Origin: Helicobacter cetorum MIT 00-7128
Lineage (GTDB): Bacteria > Campylobacterota > Campylobacteria > Campylobacterales > Helicobacteraceae
Reading direction: 5' to 3'
Length of the DNA: 64,000 bases
Assembly: GCF_000259255.1 (NCBI RefSeq)
Contig: NC_017737.1
Coordinates: 1,883,647 to 1,947,646 of the forward strand
Under the pieces are notes generated by a model. That model had not been told where the DNA came from and made no database searches. It worked only from the letters and a program-made list of their open reading frames with translations. Within the stretch, counting starts at the first letter, position 1, and the number at the start of each line of letters is the position of its first letter. The translations under genes were made by a program, and so were the position numbers. Below, piece by piece: positions 1-14,837 of the stretch.

Positions 1-6538
<6,538 letters not shown>

Positions 6539-6554
6539 TTATCAAAAATCTTGA

Positions 6555-6560
6555 ATTATA
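6555..6560 (-). promoter_or_regulatory. Possible -10 element upstream of rpoBC
   Basis: The minus strand reads TATAAT here, 29 nt before the rpoBC start codon, inside the 249-bp gap after rplL. No convincing -35 is visible, which is usual for Helicobacter sigma-80 promoters. It could give rpoBC transcription independent of the upstream operon; this is sequence resemblance only. Confidence 0.35.
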
Positions 6561-6775
6561 TCTAATGCGTTTTAATTTAAATTAAGTAAGCATTGCAAAA
6601 GAATTTTATTTGAACTTTAATGATAGCTCTACAACGACGAAAATTAAAGACCAAAACCCGTCTGCAATACTAACCACTTAAGCCATATGCCCATAAAACA
6701 AAATTATGGAGCAAAATTACTTGCCATAAAGAGGCAAAGGAAAGACTCAATATAAGTCTCTCCAAAATATCTAGG

Positions 6776-7153
6776 TTACTTTACTTCAACCTTAGCGCCT
6801 ACTTCTTCAAGTTTCTTCTTGATAGATTCAGCCTCTTCTTTATTTACGCCCTCTTTAAGAACATGAGGAGTCTTTTCTGTAGCCTCTTTAGCTTCTTTTA
6901 AGCCAAGACCAGTGATTTCACGCACTACTTTAATCACCTTAATCTTTTCAGCACCACTATCAGCTAAGATTACATTAAAGTCGGTTTTTTCTTCGCTCTC
7001 AGCACCAGCGCCACCAGCTACAGCACCACCAGCTACAACTGTTGGAGTTGCGCTTACGCCGAATTTTTCTTCAAACATTTTTACTAATTCAGAAAGCTCT
7101 AAAACACTTAATGAACCAATGTATTCTAACACTTCTTCTTTTGAAATTGCCAT
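6776..7153 (-). CDS. rplL: 50S ribosomal protein L7/L12
   Basis: Acidic stalk protein of the large subunit that recruits translation GTPases. The 125-residue product has the usual architecture: an N-terminal helical dimerisation part ([18 protein letters not shown]), an Ala/Gly-rich hinge around residues 40-55, and a C-terminal domain containing the conserved GLGLKEAKE and final [13 protein letters not shown] segments. Length is normal for the family. It lies 43 bp downstream of rplJ on the same strand, and a 249-bp gap separates it from rpoBC. Confidence 0.97.
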   Translation of the reverse strand: MAISKEEVLEYIGSLSVLELSELVKMFEEKFGVSATPTVVAGGAVAGGAGAESEEKTDFNVILADSGAEKIKVIKVVREITGLGLKEAKEATEKTPHVLKEGVNKEEAESIKKKLEEVGAKVEVK

Positions 7154-7196
7154 AATTTAATCCTTCAAATATTTTTAATCAAACCCTATAATAAGG

Positions 7197-7682
7197 TTAT
7201 TGATTTTCTTCTTTAGCTTTACGCAAATTGTCTAACCCAGTAACAAAGTAGCGTGTTGGAGCTGTCCAAACAGAAAGTAACATTCCCATAAGCTCTTCTT
7301 TACTTGGAAGTTTTGAAACCGCTTCCACATGAGAAACACTAACACTCTCTTTGTCAAATAAACCAGCTTTTAAGGCAAAATAGTCTTTATGCTCTTTTTG
7401 GAAAGCGAATACCAATTTTGCAAGAGCGATTTGATCATCTCCCCACAAAAATACATTGGTTTCTTTCAAGTCCAAATGAACACAACCAGCTTCTTTCATG
7501 GCAATATGGGCAAGAGTATTTTTAATTACTTGCACCTTAATGCCTTGAACACGAGCTTTGTTTCTTAAAACTTCTAGCTTGCTAACACTTAAACCCTTAT
7601 AATCGCATACTAAAAGAGCTTGTGCATTAGAAAACTCTGCTTTTAAACTGGCTACTAACTCTATTTTATGTTGTTTTTGCAT
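7197..7682 (-). CDS. rplJ: 50S ribosomal protein L10
   Basis: Scaffold of the ribosomal stalk that binds L7/L12 dimers through its C-terminal helix. The 161-residue product begins [17 protein letters not shown] and contains the typical [18 protein letters not shown] segment. The start is supported by a strong Shine-Dalgarno (AAAGGAGG) just upstream. The 109-bp gap to rplA upstream is the place where an L10-binding autoregulatory leader would be expected from other bacteria, but I did not demonstrate a structure there. Confidence 0.96.
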   Translation of the reverse strand: MQKQHKIELVASLKAEFSNAQALLVCDYKGLSVSKLEVLRNKARVQGIKVQVIKNTLAHIAMKEAGCVHLDLKETNVFLWGDDQIALAKLVFAFQKEHKDYFALKAGLFDKESVSVSHVEAVSKLPSKEELMGMLLSVWTAPTRYFVTGLDNLRKAKEENQ

Positions 7683-7791
7683 TTTTCCTCCTTTCTAGAC
7701 TAGACCTCTGCAAGGCTACCTCTAACAAGATAAATCAAGTTTTCTATAAAAACCCTTACGATCTTCAGCCTAAGATAAAGCAACCTCTAGG

Positions 7792-8496
7792 CTACTTAAT
7801 ATCCATTAATTCTTGAGCATCTAGCTTAATTGAAGGCGACATAGTGAGTGATAAAGCACCATTCCTAATATACTTACCCTTAGCACTGCTAGGCTTTAAG
7901 CGGTTAACCGTTCTCATCAACTCAAACATGTTTTCTCTAATCTTATCTTCTGAAAAACTCGCCTTACCAATAGGAGCATGAATATTGCCCTTTTTATCCA
8001 CTCTAAAGTTTACTTGACCACTTTTAGCATTGCTTACAGCCTTAGCAATATCCATAGTAACAGTTCCGGTTTTTGGATTTGGCATCAAACCTTTAGGGCC
8101 TAAAATTCTACCGACTTTACCCACAACGGCCATCATATCAGGTGTTGCAATAACCATGTCAAAATCAATGCGACCATTTTTAATTTCTTCAGCTAAATCA
8201 TCGCCACCAACTACATCAGCACCAGCATTTTTAGCCTCATCTTGCTTGATATCTTTTGCAAAAACAGCTACTCTTACTTTCTTTCCTGTTCCATGAGGAA
8301 GCACTACGGCACCACGAACCATTTGGTCAGCATGTCTTGGGTCTACACCTAGTCTCAATGCTACTTCTACGGTTTCATCAAACTTTGCTGAAGCAAGAGA
8401 TTTCACTAAGCCAACACCTTGCTCTACATCATAAACTTTGTCATTTTCAATTTTAGAAAAAAGTTTCTCTAACCTCTTAAATACTTTCTTTGCCAT
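7792..8496 (-). CDS. rplA: 50S ribosomal protein L1
   Basis: L1 forms the mobile stalk at the E site. The product is 234 residues starting [16 protein letters not shown] and contains the family signature region ([15 protein letters not shown]) in the middle. I chose the ATG at 8494-8496 over the TTG one codon upstream because AAGGAT lies at a suitable distance from the ATG. It follows rplK by 52 bp in the ribosomal protein operon; length and motifs are ordinary. Confidence 0.97.
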   Translation of the reverse strand: MAKKVFKRLEKLFSKIENDKVYDVEQGVGLVKSLASAKFDETVEVALRLGVDPRHADQMVRGAVVLPHGTGKKVRVAVFAKDIKQDEAKNAGADVVGGDDLAEEIKNGRIDFDMVIATPDMMAVVGKVGRILGPKGLMPNPKTGTVTMDIAKAVSNAKSGQVNFRVDKKGNIHAPIGKASFSEDKIRENMFELMRTVNRLKPSSAKGKYIRNGALSLTMSPSIKLDAQELMDIK

Positions 8497-8548
8497 CAAA
8501 TTATCCTTAAAAATTTCTTACTCAATCACCAAATATAATTTTAGAGAA

Positions 8549-8974
8549 TTAGTCTACAACCTCTACACCCATACTTCTAGCACTACCCATGACAATCTTC
8601 TTTGCTGCTTCCATTGTAGTAGTGTTTAAATCTTCCATTTTTAATTGAGCAATCTCTTCCACTTGCTTATGCGTGAGTTTTGCAATCTTGTTTTTGAGCG
8701 GATTGTCAGAACCCTTTTCAATTCCTGAAGCTTTTTTTATCAAATCAGTTACTGGGGGCTTTTTGGTAATAAATGTAAAGCTCTTATCTTGATAAACGGT
8801 TATAATAACTGGAATATTAAAACTTCCCATGTCCTTAGTCTTCTCATTAAATGCCTTACAAAATTCCATAATATTAACACCTCTTTGACCTAGAGCAGGA
8901 CCAACTGGTGGTGATGGATTTGCCTTACCTGCAGGAATTTGAAGTTTGATTTCTCCGACTACTTTCTTAGCCAT
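8549..8974 (-). CDS. rplK: 50S ribosomal protein L11
   Basis: L11 binds the GTPase-associated region of 23S rRNA and is a factor contact point. The 141-residue product has the standard N-terminus ([21 protein letters not shown]), the [18 protein letters not shown] motif, and the C-terminal [10 protein letters not shown] signature. AAGGAG precedes the ATG. It is only 17 bp downstream of nusG, so the two are almost certainly co-transcribed. Confidence 0.98.
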   Translation of the reverse strand: MAKKVVGEIKLQIPAGKANPSPPVGPALGQRGVNIMEFCKAFNEKTKDMGSFNIPVIITVYQDKSFTFITKKPPVTDLIKKASGIEKGSDNPLKNKIAKLTHKQVEEIAQLKMEDLNTTTMEAAKKIVMGSARSMGVEVVD

Positions 8975-8991
8975 AATATCTCCTTAAAATG

Positions 8992-9519
8992 TTATATAAT
9001 TTTTTCTACTTGCGAATGCAAAATCTCTATTGGGGTATTTCTACCAAAAATAGAAACATTTAACTTGAGCTTGCGATGTTCAATATCATATTCCTCAACC
9101 GTAGCGGTAAAGTTCGCAAAAGGCCCCTCAACAACACGAACCACTTCCCCTTGCTCAAAAAAGACTTTTGGCTTAGGCGCTGCACGATTGTGCATTTTTT
9201 CTAAAATATGCCCAATATCGGCATCGTTCAAGGGAGTAGGTTTTTTGTTTTCTCCAATGAAACGACTCACTCTTGGCAAAGATTGTATCTTGTGCCACAA
9301 AACAGTATCTAAATCTACTTTAATAAAAACATACCCCGGATAAAGACTGCGCTCTGTTACTTTGGTCTTACCTTTTTTAGAAGCTTCAATGATATCCTCA
9401 GTAGGCACGATAATCTCTTGGATTCTATCTTTCATGTTGTTATCGCTTACTAGATTTTCAATCGCTTTTTTGACAGCTTGCTCACTTCCTGAGTAAGTTT
9501 GTATGGCATACCAATCCAT
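8992..9519 (-). CDS. nusG: Transcription elongation/antitermination factor NusG
   Basis: Binds RNA polymerase, modulates pausing and links transcription to translation or Rho. The product is 175 residues: an N-terminal NGN domain (MDWYAIQTYSGSEQAVKKAI, with the RSLYPGYVFIK core) and a C-terminal KOW domain (FFEQGEVVRVVEGPFANF). An AAGGAG Shine-Dalgarno precedes the ATG. The secE-nusG-rplK order is the classic bacterial arrangement. Confidence 0.98.
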   Translation of the reverse strand: MDWYAIQTYSGSEQAVKKAIENLVSDNNMKDRIQEIIVPTEDIIEASKKGKTKVTERSLYPGYVFIKVDLDTVLWHKIQSLPRVSRFIGENKKPTPLNDADIGHILEKMHNRAAPKPKVFFEQGEVVRVVEGPFANFTATVEEYDIEHRKLKLNVSIFGRNTPIEILHSQVEKII

Positions 9520-9551
9520 TGCAATTCTCCTTATCTAAAAGCCACCATCTT

Positions 9552-9731
9552 TTACAAGATGCTAGACACAAAAGCCCCTAGAGCAAAATCTAACAACGCT
9601 AAAAATAGCGTAATAATGCTCACTACCACTAATACAGAAATAAACGCATTGCGTATCTGTTCCTTAATAGGGAATATTACTTTAGAAAGCTCTTCCCTAG
9701 CTAATCTATATTGCATAAGCCATTTGCTCAT
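9552..9731 (-). CDS. secE: Preprotein translocase subunit SecE
   Basis: Small essential inner-membrane component of the SecYEG channel. I read a 59-residue frame from the ATG at 9729-9731 (MSKWLMQYRLAREELSKVIF) to TAA at 9552. The conserved amphipathic stretch (REELSKVIFPIKEQI) is followed by one transmembrane helix (approximately residues 30-55, ISVLVVVSIITLFLALLD). The short form with one membrane span is normal outside the enterobacteria. It sits between tRNA-Trp and nusG. Confidence 0.94.
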   Translation of the reverse strand: MSKWLMQYRLAREELSKVIFPIKEQIRNAFISVLVVVSIITLFLALLDFALGAFVSSIL

Positions 9732-9865
9732 GGGTTCTCTCGCCTTTATCTTGCATACTAATGAACTTTAAATTTTATCTTAAAAAACTTAAATTAAAAT
9801 TAAACCAAAGGAATTTCGGTCAAAATTAGACCTAATAGTGCGGTAATTTAAAAGGTTGGTATCTA

Positions 9866-9941
9866 TGGCAGGCCAGGAGGGACTCGAACCCCCAACAACC
9901 GGTTTTGGAGACCGACGCTCTACCATTGGAGCTACTGACCT
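9866..9941 (-). tRNA. tRNA-Trp (anticodon CCA)
   Basis: Reads on the minus strand as a complete 76-nt cloverleaf with acceptor AGGTCAG pairing with CTGGCCT, a T-loop GGTTCGAGTCC and an encoded 3' CCA. The anticodon loop CTCCAAA carries CCA. It lies between rpmG and secE inside the tuf-nusG operon, a common position for tRNA-Trp. Confidence 0.97.
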
Positions 9942-9978
9942 AATAAAATCTAATTAAAACCCCCTCCTTAATAGAAAA

Positions 9979-10137
9979 TTAGCTCTTTAACTTCACTTCT
10001 TTATGAAGAGTATGCTTATTTTCTCTAGGGCAGAATTTCTTAAGCTCCAGTTTTTCTGTATTAGTTTTAGCATTCTTAGTTGTGCTGTAATTAATATCTT
10101 CACAATCAGAACACTTCAACCCTATCTTAACTTTCAT
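9979..10137 (-). CDS. rpmG: 50S ribosomal protein L33
   Basis: Small large-subunit protein near the E site. The 52-residue frame starts [18 protein letters not shown] and ends HKEVKLKS. It has the first CxxC pair (KCSDC) but only one cysteine in the second knuckle (KFCPRENKH), so the zinc site is incomplete compared with four-cysteine L33 forms; zinc-free variants are known in the family. It is 38 bp downstream of tuf. Confidence 0.95.
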   Translation of the reverse strand: MKVKIGLKCSDCEDINYSTTKNAKTNTEKLELKKFCPRENKHTLHKEVKLKS

Positions 10138-10175
10138 AGCGACTCTTTTCTAATTCGTATTCTTACAGAGCAAGA

Positions 10176-11375
10176 TTACTCAATAATCTTGCTTACTACG
10201 CCAGCGCCAACAGTTCTTCCACCCTCACGAATTGCAAACTTTGTTCCCAACTCTAGAGCAATAGAACTAATCAATTCTACTGTGATTTTTACATTATCAC
10301 CAGGCATAACCATTTCTACACCTTCAGGAAGTGTGATAGAGCCAGTTACATCAGTTGTGCGCACATAGAACTGAGGACGATAGTTTGTAAAGAAAGGAGT
10401 GTGTCTTCCACCTTCATCTTTAGAAAGAACATAAATCTCGCCTTCAAACTTCTTGTGTGGAGTGATAGAGCCCGGCTTACAAAGAACCATACCACGCTCT
10501 ACTTCTTCTTTCTTTGTTCCTCTTAAAAGCACGCCGACATTATCGCCTGCCTCACCTTTGTCTAGCTCTTTCCTAAACATTTCTACACCTGTTACGGTAG
10601 TCTTTTGTGTGTCTCTAATACCAACGATTTCTACTTCATCGCCTACTTTTACCACACCTCTTTCAATTCTACCTGTAACAACAGTTCCTCTACCTGCGAT
10701 TGAGAATACATCTTCAACAGGCATTAAGAAAGTTTTTTCAGTGTCTCTCTCTGGAGTAGGAATATAAGCATCTACTTCAGCCATAAGTTTAAGAACTTTT
10801 TCGCTCCACTCACCAACATTACCAGTCTTAGCTTCTTCTAAAGCTTTTAAAGCTGAACCAGCCACGATAGGTGTGTCATCGCCGGGGAATTCATAAGCGC
10901 TTAACAACTCACGCACTTCCATTTCTACAAGCTCTAGTAACTCTTGGTCATCAACCATATCCTGCTTGTTTAAGAAAACAACGATGTGAGGCACGCCAAC
11001 TTGACGAGATAATAAGATATGCTCTCTAGTTTGAGGCATAGGACCATCTGCCGCAGAAACAACTAAGATTGCTCCGTCCATTTGTGCTGCACCTGTAATC
11101 ATATTCTTTACATAGTCAGCGTGTCCGGGACAATCCACATGCGCATAGTGTCTATTCTCTGTCTCATACTCAATATGAGAGGTTGCAATTGTAATCCCTC
11201 TTTCTTTTTCTTCAGGGGCATTATCAATATTGTCGTAGTCTTTCATCTCTGCAAGACCTTTTAAAGAAAGCACTGCAGAAATAGCCGCACTCAAAGTGGT
11301 TTTGCCATGGTCAACATGCCCAATAGTTCCGATATTGACATGTGGCTTGGTTCTATTAAACTTCTCTTTTGCCAT
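10176..11375 (-). CDS. tuf: Elongation factor Tu
   Basis: GTPase that delivers aminoacyl-tRNA to the ribosome. The product is 399 residues from the ATG at 11373-11375 ([20 protein letters not shown]); upstream in-frame codons are not needed and that ATG has an AAGGAG about 9 nt before it. G-domain motifs are present: [24 protein letters not shown] and GSALKAL. The C-terminal beta-barrel domains end in [13 protein letters not shown]. It lies directly downstream of the four-tRNA cluster and is probably expressed from the promoter at 11912-11941. Confidence 0.98.
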   Translation of the reverse strand: MAKEKFNRTKPHVNIGTIGHVDHGKTTLSAAISAVLSLKGLAEMKDYDNIDNAPEEKERGITIATSHIEYETENRHYAHVDCPGHADYVKNMITGAAQMDGAILVVSAADGPMPQTREHILLSRQVGVPHIVVFLNKQDMVDDQELLELVEMEVRELLSAYEFPGDDTPIVAGSALKALEEAKTGNVGEWSEKVLKLMAEVDAYIPTPERDTEKTFLMPVEDVFSIAGRGTVVTGRIERGVVKVGDEVEIVGIRDTQKTTVTGVEMFRKELDKGEAGDNVGVLLRGTKKEEVERGMVLCKPGSITPHKKFEGEIYVLSKDEGGRHTPFFTNYRPQFYVRTTDVTGSITLPEGVEMVMPGDNVKITVELISSIALELGTKFAIREGGRTVGAGVVSKIIE

Positions 11376-11501
11376 TTGTGTTTTTCTCCTTAAAATTTTA
11401 ATGGACTTTGATAAATAGCTTTGCAAAATCCCTCATGCCCATACCATTTTCAATAAGGACATTTTAAATTGTTTTTATCACCATTCAAGAGATTATAAAA
11501 C

Positions 11502-11576
<75 letters not shown>

Positions 11577-11602
11577 GTCTCAAAAATACTTTCCCATAAT
11601 TA

Positions 11603-11679
11603 TGGAGCGGGAAACGGGGCTCGAACCCGCGACCCTCAGCTTGGAAGGCTGATGCTCTAGCCAACTGAGCTATTCCCGC
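11603..11679 (-). tRNA. tRNA-Gly (anticodon TCC)
   Basis: Minus-strand cloverleaf: acceptor GCGGGAA with TTCCCGC, anticodon loop CTTCCAA giving TCC, T-loop GGTTCGAGCCC and encoded CCA. 26 bp from the neighbouring tRNA-Thr. Confidence 0.97.
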
Positions 11680-11693
11680 ATCATTTAAATAAA

Positions 11694-11778
<85 letters not shown>

Positions 11779-11808
11779 AAAAATTTCAAAAAATCACTAA
11801 TCATAAAA

Positions 11809-11884
11809 TGGAGCTGGCTAAGGGACTTGAACCCCCGACCTGCTGCTTACAAGGCAGCTGCTCTACCAACTGAGCTAAGCCAGC
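11809..11884 (-). tRNA. tRNA-Thr (anticodon TGT)
   Basis: Minus-strand cloverleaf: acceptor GCTGGCT with AGCCAGC, anticodon loop CTTGTAA giving TGT, T-loop GGTTCAAGTCC, encoded CCA. First RNA of the cluster behind the promoter at 11912-11941. Confidence 0.97.
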
Positions 11885-11911
11885 ACCTAAAAATTATGAT
11901 TAAGACTTGGC

Positions 11912-11941
11912 ATTATATCCACTTTGATTCATAAATGTCAA
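11912..11941 (-). promoter_or_regulatory. Consensus promoter of the tRNA/tuf/ribosomal protein operon
   Basis: On the minus strand TTGACA (complement of 11936-11941), an 18-nt spacer and TATAAT (complement of 11912-11917) lie 27 nt before the first base of tRNA-Thr. A perfect -35 hexamer is rare in Helicobacter, so this is probably a very strong stable-RNA promoter. Confidence 0.8.
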
Positions 11942-12218
11942 GATAAAGACAAGAAAAACAAAAATAATTTTATTAAATTACCCCTTACCACTGCCTAAAC
12001 AATAAAAAATTCACAGCAAATTTAATATTGGATATGAGTTGAATATTTTAAAATTAAGCTTTGTTATTGTATTCTTTAGAAAAAGTGTTTTTGTATAAAA
12101 AACCTTGATTTATGCGTTAAGAGTTATAGCAAGTTAGGCATATTTACCTAAAATTATAACTCCTAATAAGACCCATATAACTTATTTTTAGTATAGTGAA
12201 GGAAAAATTCAATTAGCT
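11942..12218. other. Intergenic region between tRNA operon promoter and wzk
   Basis: With the promoter above, this completes a 334-bp gene-free stretch. It is AT-rich and contains no frame I can support. A TATAGT at about 12192 overlaps the wzk ribosome-binding region and is too close to the ATG to be convincing; the wzk promoter is not identified. Confidence 0.5.
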
Positions 12219-13934
12219 ATGGCAACAAAAAAAAATAATATTTTAAAATACTTTTTACGCTCCATTAAGCAAATTTCTATGCTCATTACAAAGCGAGATA
12301 AAAATATTTTTTTAGTGCTTACAATTATGTCTATAGCATTCTCCATTATTGAAGTCTTTTCTATTAGTATGATTATGCCTTTTATTACATTAGCGTCAAA
12401 TCCAAACCTTATTATAGAAAATCATTATTCCAAAATTATTTATGATTTTTTCCACTTTGCCTCCCCTATTCATTTTATGTATTTTTTTAGCTTTGCTTTA
12501 GTGGGTCTTTATTTTTTTAGAATGTTTTTTGGCGTTTGTTTTACTTACCTTAAAAGTCGTTTTGCATACAAAAAAACTCACGCTTTTAAACAACAGCTAT
12601 TTCTCCACCACATCAAAGCGCATTACCAAGAACATCTTAATTACAATATTGAATATCTAAGAGATGTGATTTATGGCAAGGTATATAGTCTAATCACAAG
12701 TTTTAATGCGTTCTTAGGTATTTTGACAGAATTATCTATTGTCTCATTTCTTTATGTAATGTTACTCATCACTAATTGGAAAATGACATTGGTTCTAACC
12801 CTAATTTTAGCCACACAAATTCTACTAATTACCAAAAATATTGCTACCCTCATTCAAAAAAAAGGTCAAATCGTATCCATATCAAAGGAAAATACTCTAA
12901 AAATTTTTTCTAAATTTTTTAATAATTTTAAGATGACCAAGCTCAAAGATAACCATGAAAAAGCTCACCACCTATTTGAAGAAAATAATCTAAAAGCCCA
13001 TGAAAATGAAATTATTTACACTACTTTACAAGTAATTCCTAGATATATCTTGGAGACCATTGGCTTTAGCCTATTGATTTCAGCGGTTGCCTACATTTTA
13101 TTTAAATATGGCGAAGCCCAAATGGTTCTACCTATCATATCTATGTATGCCCTAGCACTCTATCGCATGCTTCCTTCTGTTACCAAAATTTTAGGCTACT
13201 ATAATGAAATAACTTACTGCCAACGCGCTGTTAATATAGTCTTTAAAAATCTCTCTAAGCCAACAACTAACGAAGACTCAATGCCTATCAATTTTTACGA
13301 AAAGATTGTACTTAAAAATATTTCTTTCAGCTACAAGGCTAAAAACCCTATCTTACAAGACTTTAATCTTACAATTTGCAAGGGACAAAAAGTTGCTTTT
13401 GTAGGACCAAGTGGGTGTGGGAAATCTACGCTAGTGGATATTATTATGGGAATTATTTATCCAAAGAGTGGTGAAGTCTTTATTGATGACACCCTTTTAA
13501 CCCCAAAAAATATCCGCTCATGGCGCAAAAAAATTGGCTATATTCCTCAAAATATCTATCTTTTTAACGGCACAATAGCTGAAAATATCGTATGTGGGAG
13601 TGCGCTTGATGAAGAACGCGTTATTGAAGTCTGCAAAATGGCGCATATCTATGACTTCTTATGCGAACATGAGGGTATTAATACTCAAGTGGGCGAAGGA
13701 GGCGCAAAACTTAGTGGAGGTCAAAAACAACGCATTGGTATCGCAAGGGCTTTGTATGATAATCCTGAGATTTTAGTGCTAGATGAGGCCACTTCTGCAC
13801 TAGATACTGAAACTGAAAGTAAGATTATGGACGAAATCTATCAAATCGCTAAAGACAAAACTTTGTTAGTGATTGCCCATCGCTTAAGCACTATTGAAAG
13901 ATGTGAGATTAAGATTGATATGAGCAAACAATAA
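12219..13934 (+). CDS. wzk: ABC-type lipid-linked oligosaccharide flippase (Wzk/PglK-like)
   Basis: Predicted inner-membrane half transporter of 571 residues: about six membrane helices in residues 35-320 and a nucleotide-binding domain behind them. Walker A GPSGCGKST, signature LSGGQKQR, Walker B ILVLDEATSALD and the switch His in VIAHRLS are all present. In H. pylori the gene next to tuf is wzk, whose product flips undecaprenyl-PP-linked O-antigen and resembles PglK; the same neighbourhood supports the name here. AAGGAA precedes the ATG. Oddities: an A9 run at codons 3-6 (12227-12235) could slip, and the protein stops soon after the switch region (ERCEIKIDMSKQ), shorter than typical ABC exporters. 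Confidence 0.88.
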   Translation: MATKKNNILKYFLRSIKQISMLITKRDKNIFLVLTIMSIAFSIIEVFSISMIMPFITLASNPNLIIENHYSKIIYDFFHFASPIHFMYFFSFALVGLYFFRMFFGVCFTYLKSRFAYKKTHAFKQQLFLHHIKAHYQEHLNYNIEYLRDVIYGKVYSLITSFNAFLGILTELSIVSFLYVMLLITNWKMTLVLTLILATQILLITKNIATLIQKKGQIVSISKENTLKIFSKFFNNFKMTKLKDNHEKAHHLFEENNLKAHENEIIYTTLQVIPRYILETIGFSLLISAVAYILFKYGEAQMVLPIISMYALALYRMLPSVTKILGYYNEITYCQRAVNIVFKNLSKPTTNEDSMPINFYEKIVLKNISFSYKAKNPILQDFNLTICKGQKVAFVGPSGCGKSTLVDIIMGIIYPKSGEVFIDDTLLTPKNIRSWRKKIGYIPQNIYLFNGTIAENIVCGSALDEERVIEVCKMAHIYDFLCEHEGINTQVGEGGAKLSGGQKQRIGIARALYDNPEILVLDEATSALDTETESKIMDEIYQIAKDKTLLVIAHRLSTIERCEIKIDMSKQ

Positions 13935-14084
13935 TGCTATCTTTGATTTTAAAAACAGCTCAAATGGAGTTCTACAAAACACTCATAAAAGCTTGGTGTT
14001 TTTACCATCAAGTCTCATCTCAAACTTATTGATTGAATTTGATTTTTCTATTTAATGCTACCTTATGACTTCAATTAAAGTTTT

Positions 14085-14759
14085 TTATAATTCTCTCAAA
14101 TCAAACCCCTTAAAGCTCTCCACATACTTCCCCTTATAGCCCTCTTGTCTTACTAAACTTTTCAAAACTTCGCTGTTATAGCCCAAAAATGCCACTTCAT
14201 TAGCCATAGCGCTTTCATAGTCGTTCTTGCTATCGCCTATCATTAGCATATTGCTTGGTTGGTAAGAATATTTTTGAATGATATTGGCAATGATTTTGGG
14301 CTTACTTGGCGGACTCCCCTCAATGCTCTTAAAGTATTTTGTAATCCCTAAAAATTCGCATAACACTTGCAATTCGCTATGCAAAGCCGCTGAGGCAATA
14401 TGAAAAGTATAATTTTGATAATTTTTATCAATAAATGCCATAACTTCGTTATTTAAATGCGCCCTGTCAAAAAGCTTTTGCTCCACAATAGCGCCAAACT
14501 CTAATGCTAGTTTGTCAATCTCTTCTTGAGTTATGGAAGTCCTTAAAATCTCATTATAAAAATACTTAATTTTTTCACTCCTTGAAATCCCCCCACTTTT
14601 ATAATGATAAATCTCAAATTCTTTCAAAATCTCTTCATCATTATTTCCATGCGTTCTAAATAACGCCTTAAGCCCCTCACATTTCAAGTGCATGCTATCA
14701 AAAATCACGCCATCAAAATCCCACAGAACTACTTCAAGTGCCATATTTCTCTCTGTCAT
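14085..14759 (-). CDS. HAD-superfamily phosphatase-like hydrolase
   Basis: Predicted cytosolic phosphohydrolase of up to 224 residues. HAD motif I is WDFDGVIFDS near the N-terminus (nucleophile in DFDG), motif II a Ser in HIASAAL, motif III Lys in SKPKII, and motif IV IGDSKNDYESA. The helical cap between motifs I and II places it in subfamily I, the phosphoglycolate phosphatase/beta-phosphoglucomutase-like group. Substrate cannot be assigned. The start may instead be the ATG at 14742-14744 (MALEVVLWDFDG), which has AGAGAG upstream. It is convergent with wzk. Confidence 0.8.
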   Translation of the reverse strand: MTERNMALEVVLWDFDGVIFDSMHLKCEGLKALFRTHGNNDEEILKEFEIYHYKSGGISRSEKIKYFYNEILRTSITQEEIDKLALEFGAIVEQKLFDRAHLNNEVMAFIDKNYQNYTFHIASAALHSELQVLCEFLGITKYFKSIEGSPPSKPKIIANIIQKYSYQPSNMLMIGDSKNDYESAMANEVAFLGYNSEVLKSLVRQEGYKGKYVESFKGFDLREL

Positions 14760-14837
14760 TTAATCTAGGTGCGTATTTTATCCTATAAAAAGCAATATTA
14801 GTTTATGTAGTTTTTTCTTAAGCTATTGCACTTAACA

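Noticed and set aside
13594..13776. 60-codon plus-strand frame inside wzk
   Set aside because: Out-of-frame shadow of the ABC ATPase domain; the wzk frame carries all motifs.
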